9,459 nucleotides of DNA from contig JAGHBH010000036.1 in NCBI GenBank assembly GCA_021161085.1, positions 1 to 9,459 of the forward strand. Reading direction: 5' to 3'. The notes beneath the pieces are model-generated. The model was not told where the DNA came from, made no database searches, and was given only the letters and a program-made list of their open reading frames with translations. Within the stretch, counting starts at the first letter, position 1. Every line of letters starts with the position of its first letter. Below, piece by piece: positions 1 through 9,459 of the stretch. The DNA comes from Thermoplasmata archaeon. Its GTDB lineage: Archaea; Thermoplasmatota; Thermoplasmata; JAGHBH01. The position numbers and the translations under genes are program-made.

Positions 1-1025
1 CTTCCGGTCCGCCCTATCCTGTGCACGTAAACCGTGGGGTCCTCCGGTATGTCGTAGTTTATCACATGGCTGACATCCTCTATGTCCAGTCCCCTGGCCG
101 CCACGTCCGTGGCCACCAGATATCTTATCTTTCCCTCCTTGAAGGCGGCCATGACCCTCTCCCTCTTCTTCTGCGGGAGGTCCCCGTGTATGGCCTCCGC
201 CGCGTACCCGTGTTTCTTGAGTGTGTCACCCACCCGCTGTGTCATCATCTTCGTCTCGCAGAATATCATGGCCCTGGTGGGTTTTTCCACGTCCAGAACC
301 CTCATGAGCGCCCAGAGCTTGTTCAGCCGACCCACGGAATAGTACACCTGGCTTATATCACGGACGGTTATCTCGTCCTTGCTGACAAGGCATTCCACCG
401 GGTCCCGCATGTACTCCGATGCCAGTTCCCTTATGGGGAGGGGCATGGTGGCGGAGAAGAGGGCGTTCTGCCGGTTCTCAGGCAGTCTGGATATTACCCA
501 CCGTATGTCGTCGATGAACCCCATGTCCAGCATCCTGTCCGCCTCGTCCAGAATGAAGAAGCGTATGTGGGAGAGGTCCAGCCCCCTCTTCATGTGGTCT
601 ATGAGCCTCCCGGGGGTGGCCACCACTATGTTGGCCCCCTTCCTGAGCTCCCTCAGCTGGATGTCTATCTTCTGCCCCCCGTAGAGGGCCACCGGCCTGG
701 CGGGAGTGCCTTTTCCGTATCTGCCTATCTCGTGGGCCACCTGTATGGCCAGTTCCCTGGTGGGTGTGAGAATGAGAGCGGATATATCCCTGCTCCCCTT
801 CTCCCCCTCTCCCACTTCGGCCAGCAGGTGTTCTATAATTGGAATTCCGAAGGCGGCGGTCTTTCCCGTGCCCGTCTTGGCCTGTCCGATGACATCCTTC
901 CCCTCCCTCATGAGGGGAATGACCTCCCACTGTATGACCGTGGGAGCCCTGTATCCCATGTCCTTTATGTTCTTCATCATCCTTTCATCCAGATCCAGTT
1001 CCTCAAAACTGCCTTTCGTCTCCAA
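1..1025 (-). CDS. DEAD-box ATP-dependent RNA helicase (3' end cut by window edge)
   Basis: ATP-dependent RNA unwinding or RNP remodelling enzyme of superfamily 2, acting in the cytoplasm. All main motifs are present in order: Q motif with aromatic F7 and Q32 (PTVIQ), motif I AKTGTGKT at residues 49-56, PTREL (Ib region), DEAD at 160-163, SAT at 191-193, a second RecA-like domain with ARGLD, and HRIGRTG at 335-341, where the window ends. The last visible base pair of codons continues into R of motif VI, so roughly the C-terminal end of the second RecA domain and any tail are missing. The start is a TTG at 1025-1023: it lies 7 nt after GGAGG and places F7 correctly for the Q motif, whereas the first ATG (residue 16) would cut that motif away. 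Cold-shock DeaD/CshA-type roles are possible from the family, but the substrate cannot be told from sequence. No neighbouring gene is co-directional apart from two doubtful mini-ORFs upstream. Confidence 0.97.
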   Translation of the reverse strand, partial: METKGSFEELDLDERMMKNIKDMGYRAPTVIQWEVIPLMREGKDVIGQAKTGTGKTAAFGIPIIEHLLAEVGEGEKGSRDISALILTPTRELAIQVAHEIGRYGKGTPARPVALYGGQKIDIQLRELRKGANIVVATPGRLIDHMKRGLDLSHIRFFILDEADRMLDMGFIDDIRWVISRLPENRQNALFSATMPLPIRELASEYMRDPVECLVSKDEITVRDISQVYYSVGRLNKLWALMRVLDVEKPTRAMIFCETKMMTQRVGDTLKKHGYAAEAIHGDLPQKKRERVMAAFKEGKIRYLVATDVAARGLDIEDVSHVINYDIPEDPTVYVHRIGRTG

Positions 1026-1030
1026 ACTAA

Positions 1031-1038
1031 AACCTCCG
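1031..1038 (-). promoter_or_regulatory. Ribosome-binding site of the helicase, deciding a TTG start
   Basis: On the minus strand GGAGGTT is followed, 7 nt after GGAGG, by TTG-GAG-ACG-AAA. This is a near-ideal archaeal Shine-Dalgarno match and spacing. It supports TTG at 1025 as the start, since no ATG or GTG lies nearby in frame before the Q motif. Confidence 0.8.
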
Positions 1039-1101
1039 TTATCGCGAAATCATCATACCAGATTACATGCTCTCATGGGTCTCTGCCGTCGCTCGCACCT
1101 C

Positions 1102-1188
1102 TCAACCCCACTGGCTTTCCTTGTAGCCCTCTTTCATGTTCCATAGCGCCGTCCATGTGTCAAACCCGCTGTTTGTACATTCCATCAT
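1102..1188 (-). CDS. Candidate 28-codon mini-ORF overlapping the upstream mini-ORF (ATGA)
   Basis: Opens with two consecutive ATG codons; the first ATG at 1188-1186 overlaps the TGA stop of the upstream mini-ORF in an ATGA junction, the classic arrangement for coupled translation. It ends with TGA at 1104-1102, 76 nt before the helicase TTG. The predicted peptide is unusually rich in Trp (residues 12, 16 and 27) and ends in KESQWG; there is one Cys (residue 4) and no membrane segment or signal peptide. The purine-rich run GGCGAAGGGGAA just before the start could help initiation. I do not recognise the peptide. It may be a real small protein, a regulatory leader peptide for the helicase mRNA, or chance. 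ORFs this short are common by chance, so the call rests on the junction and on the ribosome-binding site of its partner. Confidence 0.27.
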   Translation of the reverse strand: MMECTNSGFDTWTALWNMKEGYKESQWG

Positions 1189-1277
1189 TTCCCCTTCGCC
1201 TGCCAATGGCGCCGGGGACGTGTTTTTCCGTCTTTTCGGTGTGTTACAGCACCAAGGGGTATATCTCTTTTTCCCAT
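1185..1277 (-). CDS. Candidate 30-codon basic mini-ORF with perfect ribosome-binding site
   Basis: Starts at ATG 1277-1275 behind GGGAGGAGGT (1290-1281); the inner GGAGG is 7 nt from the ATG. It encodes a 30-residue peptide starting MGKRDIPLG and ending WQAKGK, with ten Lys/Arg, two His and only two Asp, so it is strongly basic and could bind nucleic acid, though no known fold is visible. Its stop TGA overlaps the start of the next mini-ORF by the ATGA pattern. A TATA-like GATAAAGA centred near 1325 would place transcription start near 1299, giving a leader of about 22 nt. The Shine-Dalgarno sequence is the strongest in the window, which is odd for non-coding DNA. Function unknown; alternatives are a leader peptide or a chance ORF within a long 5' untranslated region of the helicase. 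Confidence 0.33.
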   Translation of the reverse strand: MGKRDIPLGAVTHRKDGKTRPRRHWQAKGK

Positions 1278-1280
1278 GAA

Positions 1281-1290
1281 ACCTCCTCCC
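1281..1290 (-). promoter_or_regulatory. Strong Shine-Dalgarno sequence before the basic mini-ORF
   Basis: Minus-strand GGGAGGAGGT contains two overlapping GGAGG-type matches to the archaeal anti-Shine-Dalgarno sequence, 7 nt and 3 nt upstream of ATG 1277. It is the main evidence that something is translated in this divergent gap. Confidence 0.5.
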
Positions 1291-1310
1291 CTTCGGACAA
1301 CAACGCCCCT

Positions 1311-1328
1311 GTGGAAAAACTCTTTATC
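1311..1328 (+). promoter_or_regulatory. Candidate BRE/TATA promoter of adenine deaminase (leaderless), perhaps bidirectional
   Basis: On the plus strand a purine-rich GTGGAAAAAC (BRE-like, 1311-1320) precedes TCTTTATC (1321-1328). The TATA core is centred about 25 bases before the A of ATG 1350, the distance at which an archaeal promoter would start transcription at the start codon itself. There is no Shine-Dalgarno match before ATG 1350, which agrees with a leaderless mRNA. Read on the minus strand the same bases give GATAAAGA, centred about 26 bases before position 1299, 22 nt upstream of the basic mini-ORF, so one element may serve both directions. The minus-strand BRE side is GC-rich and less convincing. 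Confidence 0.45.
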
Positions 1329-1349
1329 CGCCCGCCCGGTCTCCCTCAC

Positions 1350-3020
1350 ATGAACGGGCAGGCATCGGACGGGGGAATAGTCTCCAGGATCGGCGGGAGA
1401 ATAGTGGATGTGGTCTCAGGCGAAATATACCCCGGAACGGTGGTTTTCTCCGGCGGAAGGATAGCGGATATAGAAAGGGGGGAGAACCCCCACACCAGGC
1501 TAATAATGCCCGGGCTGGTCGACTCTCACATCCACGTGGAGAGCAGCATGCTTTCCCCATCGGAGTTCGCCAGAATGGCCATGGGACACGGGACGGTGGC
1601 GGTGGTGGCAGACCCCCACGAGATAGCCAACGTCCTCGGCGTGGAGGGCATAAGGTACATGGTGGAGGACGGCGGCAGAAGTCCCCTCAAATTCTATTTC
1701 GCGGCCCCCTCCTGTGTTCCCGCAACGGATATGGAAACCTCCGGCGCCACCATGGGAGCGGAGGATATTGGAACGCTTTTCGACAGCGGCCTCTGCACAC
1801 ACCTGGGAGAGGTGATGAACATCCCCGGAGTACTATCCGAAAACCCGGAGGTCATGGAAAAACTGGAGGCCGCCAGGAGTCGGGGAAAGAAGATGGACGG
1901 CCACTGTCCCATGCTATCCGGAGAACCCCTCGGAAGATACGCAGCGGAGGGAATATCCACGGACCATGAGAGCACCACGCTGGAGGAGGCCCTGGAGAAG
2001 ATAGAGGCGGGGATGATCATACAGATACGGGAGGGCTCCTCCGCCAGAAACCTGGAGGCCCTGATGCCCCTGCTCGGACCGCATCCAGAGGCGTGCATGT
2101 TCTGCAGCGACGACAGACACCCGGACGACCTCATCCGGGGCCACGTGGACGAGATGGTCCGCCGCTGCCTATCCGAGGGATACGACCCCCTGGCAGTCAT
2201 ACGGGCGGCCACCCTCAACCCCGTCCGCCACTACGGGCTGGACGTGGGCCTGCTCAGGCCGGGAGACCCAGCTGATCTCATAGTGGTTGACGGCCTCCCG
2301 GATTTCAACGTCCAGGCGGTCTACATAGACGGCGTGAAGGTGGCGGAGAACGGCCGCCCCCTCGCAGAATACCGGCCGGCCAAACGGATAAACCGTTTCC
2401 ACGCCACGGAGATATCCCCAAGGGACATGGAGATAAGGCTCCCCGCCTCCCAGTCCCCGGAGAACACCAGGGCTAGGGTCATAGGGGTCGTGGACGGCCA
2501 GCTCTACACCGAAAGCCTGGCTATGGAACCCCGGATAGAGGACGGCAGGATCGTGGCCGACACGGACAGGGACATCCTCAAGATCGTGGTGGTGAACAGA
2601 TACGCCCCCGCCCCGCCCGCCGTCGCCCTGGTCAAGAACTTCGGCCTCCGGGAGGGTGCGCTGGCATCCAGCGTCGCCCACGACAGCCACAACATAATAG
2701 CGGTCGGAACAGACGACAGAGACCTGGCGGCCCTGGTGAACGCCATAACCCGCCAGGGCGGAGGAATAGGCGTGTGCACCGACGGAAAACCGGATGTCCT
2801 TCCACTCCCCATAGCCGGCCTCATGTCCGACCTCCCGGGGGAGAGGGTGGCGGAGGAATACTCCCGCCTGGACTCCCTGGCTAAGAAGATGGGTTCAACC
2901 CTGGGCGCCCCCTTCATGACCCTCTCCTTCATGGCCCTGCCTGTAATACCCCACCTGAAGATAACCGACAGGGGGCTTTTTGACGTGGACGGGTTCAGGT
3001 ATGTGGGGTTGTGGGTGTGA
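1350..3020 (+). CDS. ade: Adenine deaminase
   Basis: Hydrolyses adenine to hypoxanthine and ammonia in purine salvage; cytoplasmic metal-dependent member of the amidohydrolase superfamily. The 556-residue length fits the family (about 550-600). Visible signatures: PGLVDSHIHVESS with the HxH metal ligands H60 and H62 and E64; DPHE at 88-91; MDGHCP with H185; STDHES with H206; CSDDRHPDD at 252-260 with the metal/catalytic Asp pair; and GDPADLIVVDG closing the composite beta-sandwich. A C-terminal domain typical of adenine deaminases follows, with SVAHDSHN (H444, H447) and IGVCTDGK. The reading frame is open for 443 codons before ATG 1350, but that stretch is antisense to the helicase and shows no homology; the family's N-terminal beta strands (IVDVVSGEIYPG) begin directly after this ATG. 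There is no Shine-Dalgarno sequence, so a leaderless transcript is likely. It stops with TGA 11 bases from the convergent oxidoreductase. Confidence 0.96.
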   Translation: MNGQASDGGIVSRIGGRIVDVVSGEIYPGTVVFSGGRIADIERGENPHTRLIMPGLVDSHIHVESSMLSPSEFARMAMGHGTVAVVADPHEIANVLGVEGIRYMVEDGGRSPLKFYFAAPSCVPATDMETSGATMGAEDIGTLFDSGLCTHLGEVMNIPGVLSENPEVMEKLEAARSRGKKMDGHCPMLSGEPLGRYAAEGISTDHESTTLEEALEKIEAGMIIQIREGSSARNLEALMPLLGPHPEACMFCSDDRHPDDLIRGHVDEMVRRCLSEGYDPLAVIRAATLNPVRHYGLDVGLLRPGDPADLIVVDGLPDFNVQAVYIDGVKVAENGRPLAEYRPAKRINRFHATEISPRDMEIRLPASQSPENTRARVIGVVDGQLYTESLAMEPRIEDGRIVADTDRDILKIVVVNRYAPAPPAVALVKNFGLREGALASSVAHDSHNIIAVGTDDRDLAALVNAITRQGGGIGVCTDGKPDVLPLPIAGLMSDLPGERVAEEYSRLDSLAKKMGSTLGAPFMTLSFMALPVIPHLKITDRGLFDVDGFRYVGLWV

Positions 3021-3031
3021 GGTGGTGTCCT

Positions 3032-6610
<3,579 letters not shown>

Positions 6611-6623
6611 CTATCCGGTTCTT

Positions 6624-6651
6624 AAGGCTTTCTTTCGAAGGCTTTCTTTCG
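6624..6651. repeat. Perfect 14-bp tandem duplication
   Basis: AAGGCTTTCTTTCG occurs twice back to back (6624-6637 and 6638-6651) in the gap between the divergent oxidoreductase and surface-protein genes, followed by a partial echo TTCCG. It could be a replication-slippage duplication or a doubled regulator site. It is upstream of the oxidoreductase TATA box. Confidence 0.9.
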
Positions 6652-6669
6652 TTCCGTTATTTTTACTGT

Positions 6670-6707
6670 GTTACCGGTGTGTCTGTGTGTAGCCGGCGGG
6701 TTACCGG
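6670..6707. repeat. Direct repeat GTTACCGG x2, 30 bp apart
   Basis: GTTACCGG is at 6670-6677 and again at 6700-6707, a start-to-start distance of exactly 30 bp, close to three helical turns, so the copies lie on the same DNA face. Each overlaps a CCGG core (ACCGGT in the first; GCCGGC lies just before the second) and a GT-rich tract separates them. This could be a pair of operator half-sites for either divergent gene; no known regulator is recognised. Confidence 0.55.
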
Positions 6708-6713
6708 CAAATG

Positions 6714-6720
6714 TTAAATA
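6714..6720 (+). promoter_or_regulatory. Weak candidate TATA box for the surface-protein gene
   Basis: TTAAATA, preceded by GGCAAATG, resembles an archaeal TATA/BRE pair and would start transcription near 6743, giving a leader of about 95 nt. Two other AT-rich candidates, TTTATGAAA at 6735 and GATAAA at 6785, cannot be excluded; the last would give a leader of about 27 nt that just contains the ribosome-binding site. Confidence 0.25.
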
Positions 6721-6826
6721 GTCCCCCGGGTCTGTTTATGAAATGAACGGCTCTCCCCGGTCACGGGCATCGTGCTGTGGGCGAGATAAAGGGTGAGAAA
6801 AAAAGGACATGAGGTCCGGAACGGAA

Positions 6827-6831
6827 GGTGA
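6827..6831 (+). promoter_or_regulatory. Ribosome-binding site deciding the surface-protein start
   Basis: GGTGA matches the archaeal anti-Shine-Dalgarno sequence and ends 7 nt before ATG 6839. Two other in-frame ATGs compete: 6809 (a GGTGA 12 nt upstream, adds ten residues) and 6878 (just before the hydrophobic core, poor site). Confidence 0.6.
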
Positions 6832-6838
6832 GAAGTAT

Positions 6839-9459
6839 ATGGCATATGAAAAGGATGTGAAAGGAAGAGAGACCGGTATGGTGTTTTTATTGATGTTTGC
6901 TGTATTTTTAATGATGGCCGCTCCTCTGGGGGCGGTTGGACACGCTTCCGGGTATACGCGAGCAGTCGGGGACCCTGTTTCGGGGGCCAGCGTGATGGTC
7001 ATGTCCAACGTCAACAACTATACCACCACCGACGTAACGGGATATTACGAGGTCTGGGCTGCGGAGAACATCACCAGCATCAGTGTCTCTGCCGACGGCT
7101 TCTTTCCCTGGGATGGGGGTAGCCCTCCAGGATTCACCCCGGGGGTGGAAACCCAGTTCGATGTGACTCTGATACCCATACCCACGGCATCGTGCACGGT
7201 CCAGGGGTATGTGAAGGATAGGGATACGGGCGCCGGAATATCGGATGTCACCATATATGTGGACTGGGGGGACGACCACAACAACACCCTCTATTCCTAT
7301 ATCTCGACGACCACGGACTCCTCCGGATACTACTCTTTCCAGGTTCCCCCCGGCGACGTTACCATATGGTACAACACGGGAGGCAGATACCAGGATATCT
7401 ACGAGTGCATGTTCTCCATATACTCTGGCACCCGGTGGATAAACCAGTCCCTCTATCCCACGCCACCCGCTCCGGCGGCCACGGCCGAGATATCTGGATA
7501 TGTGAGGAACAGCACGGACTCCGCACCGATAGAGGGTGTCTATATCTCCATCACCGAAGCCACGGACTCCGGTCTCTCCCAGTATTTCTCCGCCACCACC
7601 AACGCAGACGGCTACTATGAGATAGCTGTTCCTCCGGGCACGTACAACATCACACCCAACATGTACGTGGGCAACCTCGGCGTCTGGTATATGGAAAGGG
7701 ACCCCCTGGTGGTTTCCGTGGCAGACGGCGGGAACACCACGGCCGACATATATCTGACCCCCAGGCCCCTCTCACTGGTGTCACTCCAGGTCTTCGCCTC
7801 CGGAGGAGGCGGTGGCCTAGCCGATGTGTCGGTCGACGTGCATGAGAACGTTCAGGGCAACGATACGAAATACAACCTCTACCTCTCAGGAACCACGGAC
7901 CAGAACGGATGGTACAACTTCACCGTGCCGGACGGAGAGGGTACCATAGACCTCACGGCCCCCGGATACTGGCAGAGAACGGTGAATTTCACCGTCCCCG
8001 CCTCCGGTGTGTCCGCAACCCTTGAGCCCCTGGTCCCGGATGCCACTGTCTCCGGCTCCTTCTATTTCGACGGCTCCCTGGTCCTCGACCTTGGCGGCTC
8101 GGTGACGGCCACCGTGACATCCCCATACGGCACCTACTATACGACGGCCTACACGAACACGGACGGCGTGTACACCCTCTCCCTCCCCGAGGGAGATGTG
8201 GAGCTGTTCTATTCCTACGGCTCTTTCTATGACAGGGACAGCTTTTACGTGACCAGCGGCCAGCAGATGACCCGTGACCTGTATATCTCCCCCACATGGA
8301 CCCACCTATACGGCTATGTGACTGAGGGCACATACGTTGGAGCCCCATCGGGGATACCCGATGACCTGGACGGCGACATGATGCCGGACGAATGGGAAAC
8401 TAACCACAGTCTGGACCCGACATGGCCCGGGGATGCCATGGAGGACACGGACGGCGACGGTTATACCAACATCCAGGAGTATATGGCCGGCACGGACCCC
8501 CGGGACCCGAACAGCAACCCGGGCGGGGCTGTGGTGGGCCCCGCTCCGCCCCCCATAACGGACCTGGCACCCCTGAACGCCGAGAGCACGGCCATAACGC
8601 TCACATGGACGGCGGTCGGTCTGGATGGCACATCTTGTTTCTACGAGATAGCCTATGCTGACCACGAGTTCTCCAACTTCACCGACCCCGGGGTATCGCA
8701 CATGAGCGGACTGCCGCCGGCCTCTTCCGCCGGCACGAAAGAGATATTGACGGTTAGCGGTCTGTCTCCCAACACCACATACTGGTTCATGGTAAAGGTG
8801 TACACATCCACCGGAGCAGCATCATATTCCAACATCGTATCCTTCTCCACCACCGCCGTGCTGGCGTCTGTCTCGGCCGACATATCCGCAGCCTCCGGGG
8901 GCAACCTATCCATACCCGGAGCCGTGGAGGTCATAATACCCCCGGGAGCCCTGCCATCGGACACGCAGATGACGGTCACAGTCGAAGAGGGGGCGGCCGG
9001 AACGGAGATATCCGGAGGCCTGTACCTCGCCGGTGACTACTACGAGATAGGACCCACGGGCACGACGTTCAACACGGAGATAACCATAGTCCTCCACTAC
9101 GACCCCTCCGCCCTGCCAGCGGGAACGGATGAGAACTCCCTGGCCATATACCGGTGGAACGGGGCGTCCTGGGAAGCCATCCCCGGCTGCGTGGTGGACA
9201 CCACCGCCCATACGGTCACCGCCCACATAGACCACCTGAGCAGATACGCCGTCCTGGCCACCACGGAAGAGGAAGAGGGTGGCGGGACCGGAGGAGGCCT
9301 CGGCGGTCTCGAAGACCTCCTGGGCTCCCTGGGCTACATAGGGCCCATACCTGTCCTGCTGCTGATAGTAATAATAGTCATAGTGGTCATAGGAATAGCC
9401 TCCGCCTCCAGAAAACGGGGCGGAAGCGCCCCTCCGAGACAGCCCCCCCAGCCCATGCC
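6839..9459 (+). CDS. Large modular secreted surface protein, membrane-anchored (3' end cut by window edge)
   Basis: At least 873 residues, open at the window edge. Order of parts: charged N-region with signal-peptide hydrophobic core at about 14-34 and likely cleavage after GHA36; five tandem ~95-residue modules of carboxypeptidase-regulatory-like type, each with a D/N-x-x-G-Y/W-Y turn (residues 65, 160, 255, 354, 440) and mostly VPPG or VPDG after it; the beginning of a sixth module (GYV at 492); a calcium-binding segment with D509-L-D-G-D and D536-T-D-G-D-G (thrombospondin type 3/EF-hand-like, ending AGTDP); a fibronectin type III domain at about 570-670 (LTWTAV, LSPNTTYWFMVKV); a ZU5-like domain at about 680-806 (VIIPPGAL, LAIYRWNGASWE); an EEEE/Gly linker; a transmembrane helix at about 834-854; and a basic SRKRGG tail. 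About 14 N-glycosylation sequons lie in the outer part. It probably works outside the cell, in adhesion, envelope structure or ligand binding; no enzyme domain is visible. Confidence 0.93.
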   Translation, partial: MAYEKDVKGRETGMVFLLMFAVFLMMAAPLGAVGHASGYTRAVGDPVSGASVMVMSNVNNYTTTDVTGYYEVWAAENITSISVSADGFFPWDGGSPPGFTPGVETQFDVTLIPIPTASCTVQGYVKDRDTGAGISDVTIYVDWGDDHNNTLYSYISTTTDSSGYYSFQVPPGDVTIWYNTGGRYQDIYECMFSIYSGTRWINQSLYPTPPAPAATAEISGYVRNSTDSAPIEGVYISITEATDSGLSQYFSATTNADGYYEIAVPPGTYNITPNMYVGNLGVWYMERDPLVVSVADGGNTTADIYLTPRPLSLVSLQVFASGGGGGLADVSVDVHENVQGNDTKYNLYLSGTTDQNGWYNFTVPDGEGTIDLTAPGYWQRTVNFTVPASGVSATLEPLVPDATVSGSFYFDGSLVLDLGGSVTATVTSPYGTYYTTAYTNTDGVYTLSLPEGDVELFYSYGSFYDRDSFYVTSGQQMTRDLYISPTWTHLYGYVTEGTYVGAPSGIPDDLDGDMMPDEWETNHSLDPTWPGDAMEDTDGDGYTNIQEYMAGTDPRDPNSNPGGAVVGPAPPPITDLAPLNAESTAITLTWTAVGLDGTSCFYEIAYADHEFSNFTDPGVSHMSGLPPASSAGTKEILTVSGLSPNTTYWFMVKVYTSTGAASYSNIVSFSTTAVLASVSADISAASGGNLSIPGAVEVIIPPGALPSDTQMTVTVEEGAAGTEISGGLYLAGDYYEIGPTGTTFNTEITIVLHYDPSALPAGTDENSLAIYRWNGASWEAIPGCVVDTTAHTVTAHIDHLSRYAVLATTEEEEGGGTGGGLGGLEDLLGSLGYIGPIPVLLLIVIIVIVVIGIASASRKRGGSAPPRQPPQPM
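7028..8303 (+). repeat. Five tandem ~95-residue beta-sandwich modules within the surface protein
   Basis: The recurring turn motif is DVTGYYE, DSSGYYS, NADGYYE, DQNGWYN and NTDGVYT, starting at residues 65, 160, 255, 354 and 440, so the spacings are 95, 95, 99 and 86. Modules 2 and 3 also share an opening GYV with a later AGI/API-type strand. Divergence between copies is high at DNA level, so this is an old domain duplication rather than a recent DNA repeat. Confidence 0.8.
8360..8500 (+). other. Calcium-binding DxDGDG segment in the surface protein
   Basis: Residues 508-554 carry two acidic loops, DLDGDMMPDEWE and DTDGDGYTNIQEY, followed by AGTDPRDPN. This is the pattern of thrombospondin type 3-like or dockerin/EF-hand-like calcium repeats common in secreted prokaryotic proteins, where bound calcium stiffens the link between domains. 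Calcium binding is inferred from the spacing of the Asp residues. Confidence 0.75.

Noticed and set aside
1026..1060. A box C-like ATGATGA on the minus strand near 1050, suggesting a C/D-box guide RNA
   Set aside because: No CTGA box D, D' or C' elements at the right distances were found; one 7-mer is not enough.
21..1349. An open reading frame on the plus strand continuous with adenine deaminase, which would add 443 residues at its N-terminus
   Set aside because: Most of it is antisense to the helicase, whose motifs are unmistakable. The family's N-terminus starts right after ATG 1350, and the extension is low-complexity, Pro/His/Gly-rich shadow sequence.
6742..6796. A 17-codon plus-strand ORF (ATG-AAC-GGC... 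to TGA) in the gap before the surface protein
   Set aside because: No ribosome-binding site, no overlap with the next start and no recognisable peptide; expected by chance.
7886..9235. Several minus-strand ORFs of 110-140 codons opposite the surface protein
   Set aside because: All are antisense to the domain-rich plus-strand frame and have Gly/Arg/Val-rich shadow composition without family motifs.

Overview
The window looks like part of an archaeal chromosome. Ile ATA and Arg AGG/AGA codons are very common, ribosome-binding sites are GGAGGT or GGTGA (complementary to the archaeal 16S rRNA 3' end), TATA-like boxes sit at archaeal distances, one gene has the layout of a leaderless transcript, and the last gene is a sequon-rich, membrane-anchored surface protein. 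The mix of genes would fit a Thermoplasmatota-like archaeon, but that is inference; nothing here fixes the taxon.

Layout. Positions 1-1025 (minus) hold a DEAD-box RNA helicase read from a TTG start, cut by the window edge at motif VI. Positions 1026-1349 are a 324-base divergent gap. It holds a TATA-like element that may fire both ways and, on the minus strand, two tiny ORFs joined by an ATGA overlap, the first behind a perfect Shine-Dalgarno sequence. Positions 1350-3020 (plus) are a complete adenine deaminase. It converges, with only 11 bases between stop codons, on positions 3032-6553 (minus), a complete single-chain pyruvate:ferredoxin oxidoreductase with all TPP and Fe-S ligands visible. 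Positions 6554-6838 are a second divergent gap with a TATA box for the oxidoreductase, a 14-bp perfect tandem duplication and a pair of GTTACCGG repeats exactly 30 bp apart. From 6839 to the right edge (plus) runs a large secreted surface protein: signal peptide, five ~95-residue carboxypeptidase-regulatory-like beta modules, the start of a sixth, a calcium-binding DxDGDG segment, a fibronectin type III domain, a ZU5-like domain, an acidic/Gly linker, a transmembrane helix and a basic tail.

The genes do not form one operon. Adenine deaminase serves purine salvage (adenine to hypoxanthine plus ammonia). The oxidoreductase joins pyruvate and acetyl-CoA and delivers or uses reduced ferredoxin, so it is a central carbon/energy enzyme. 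The helicase acts on RNA structure. The surface protein probably belongs to the cell envelope. I see no rRNA, tRNA, CRISPR array, insertion sequence or defence system. The points most worth a second look are the two overlapping mini-ORFs upstream of the helicase, the bacterial-style single-chain oxidoreductase in an archaeal setting, the modular build of the surface protein, and the repeats in the 6.6-6.7 kb gap.
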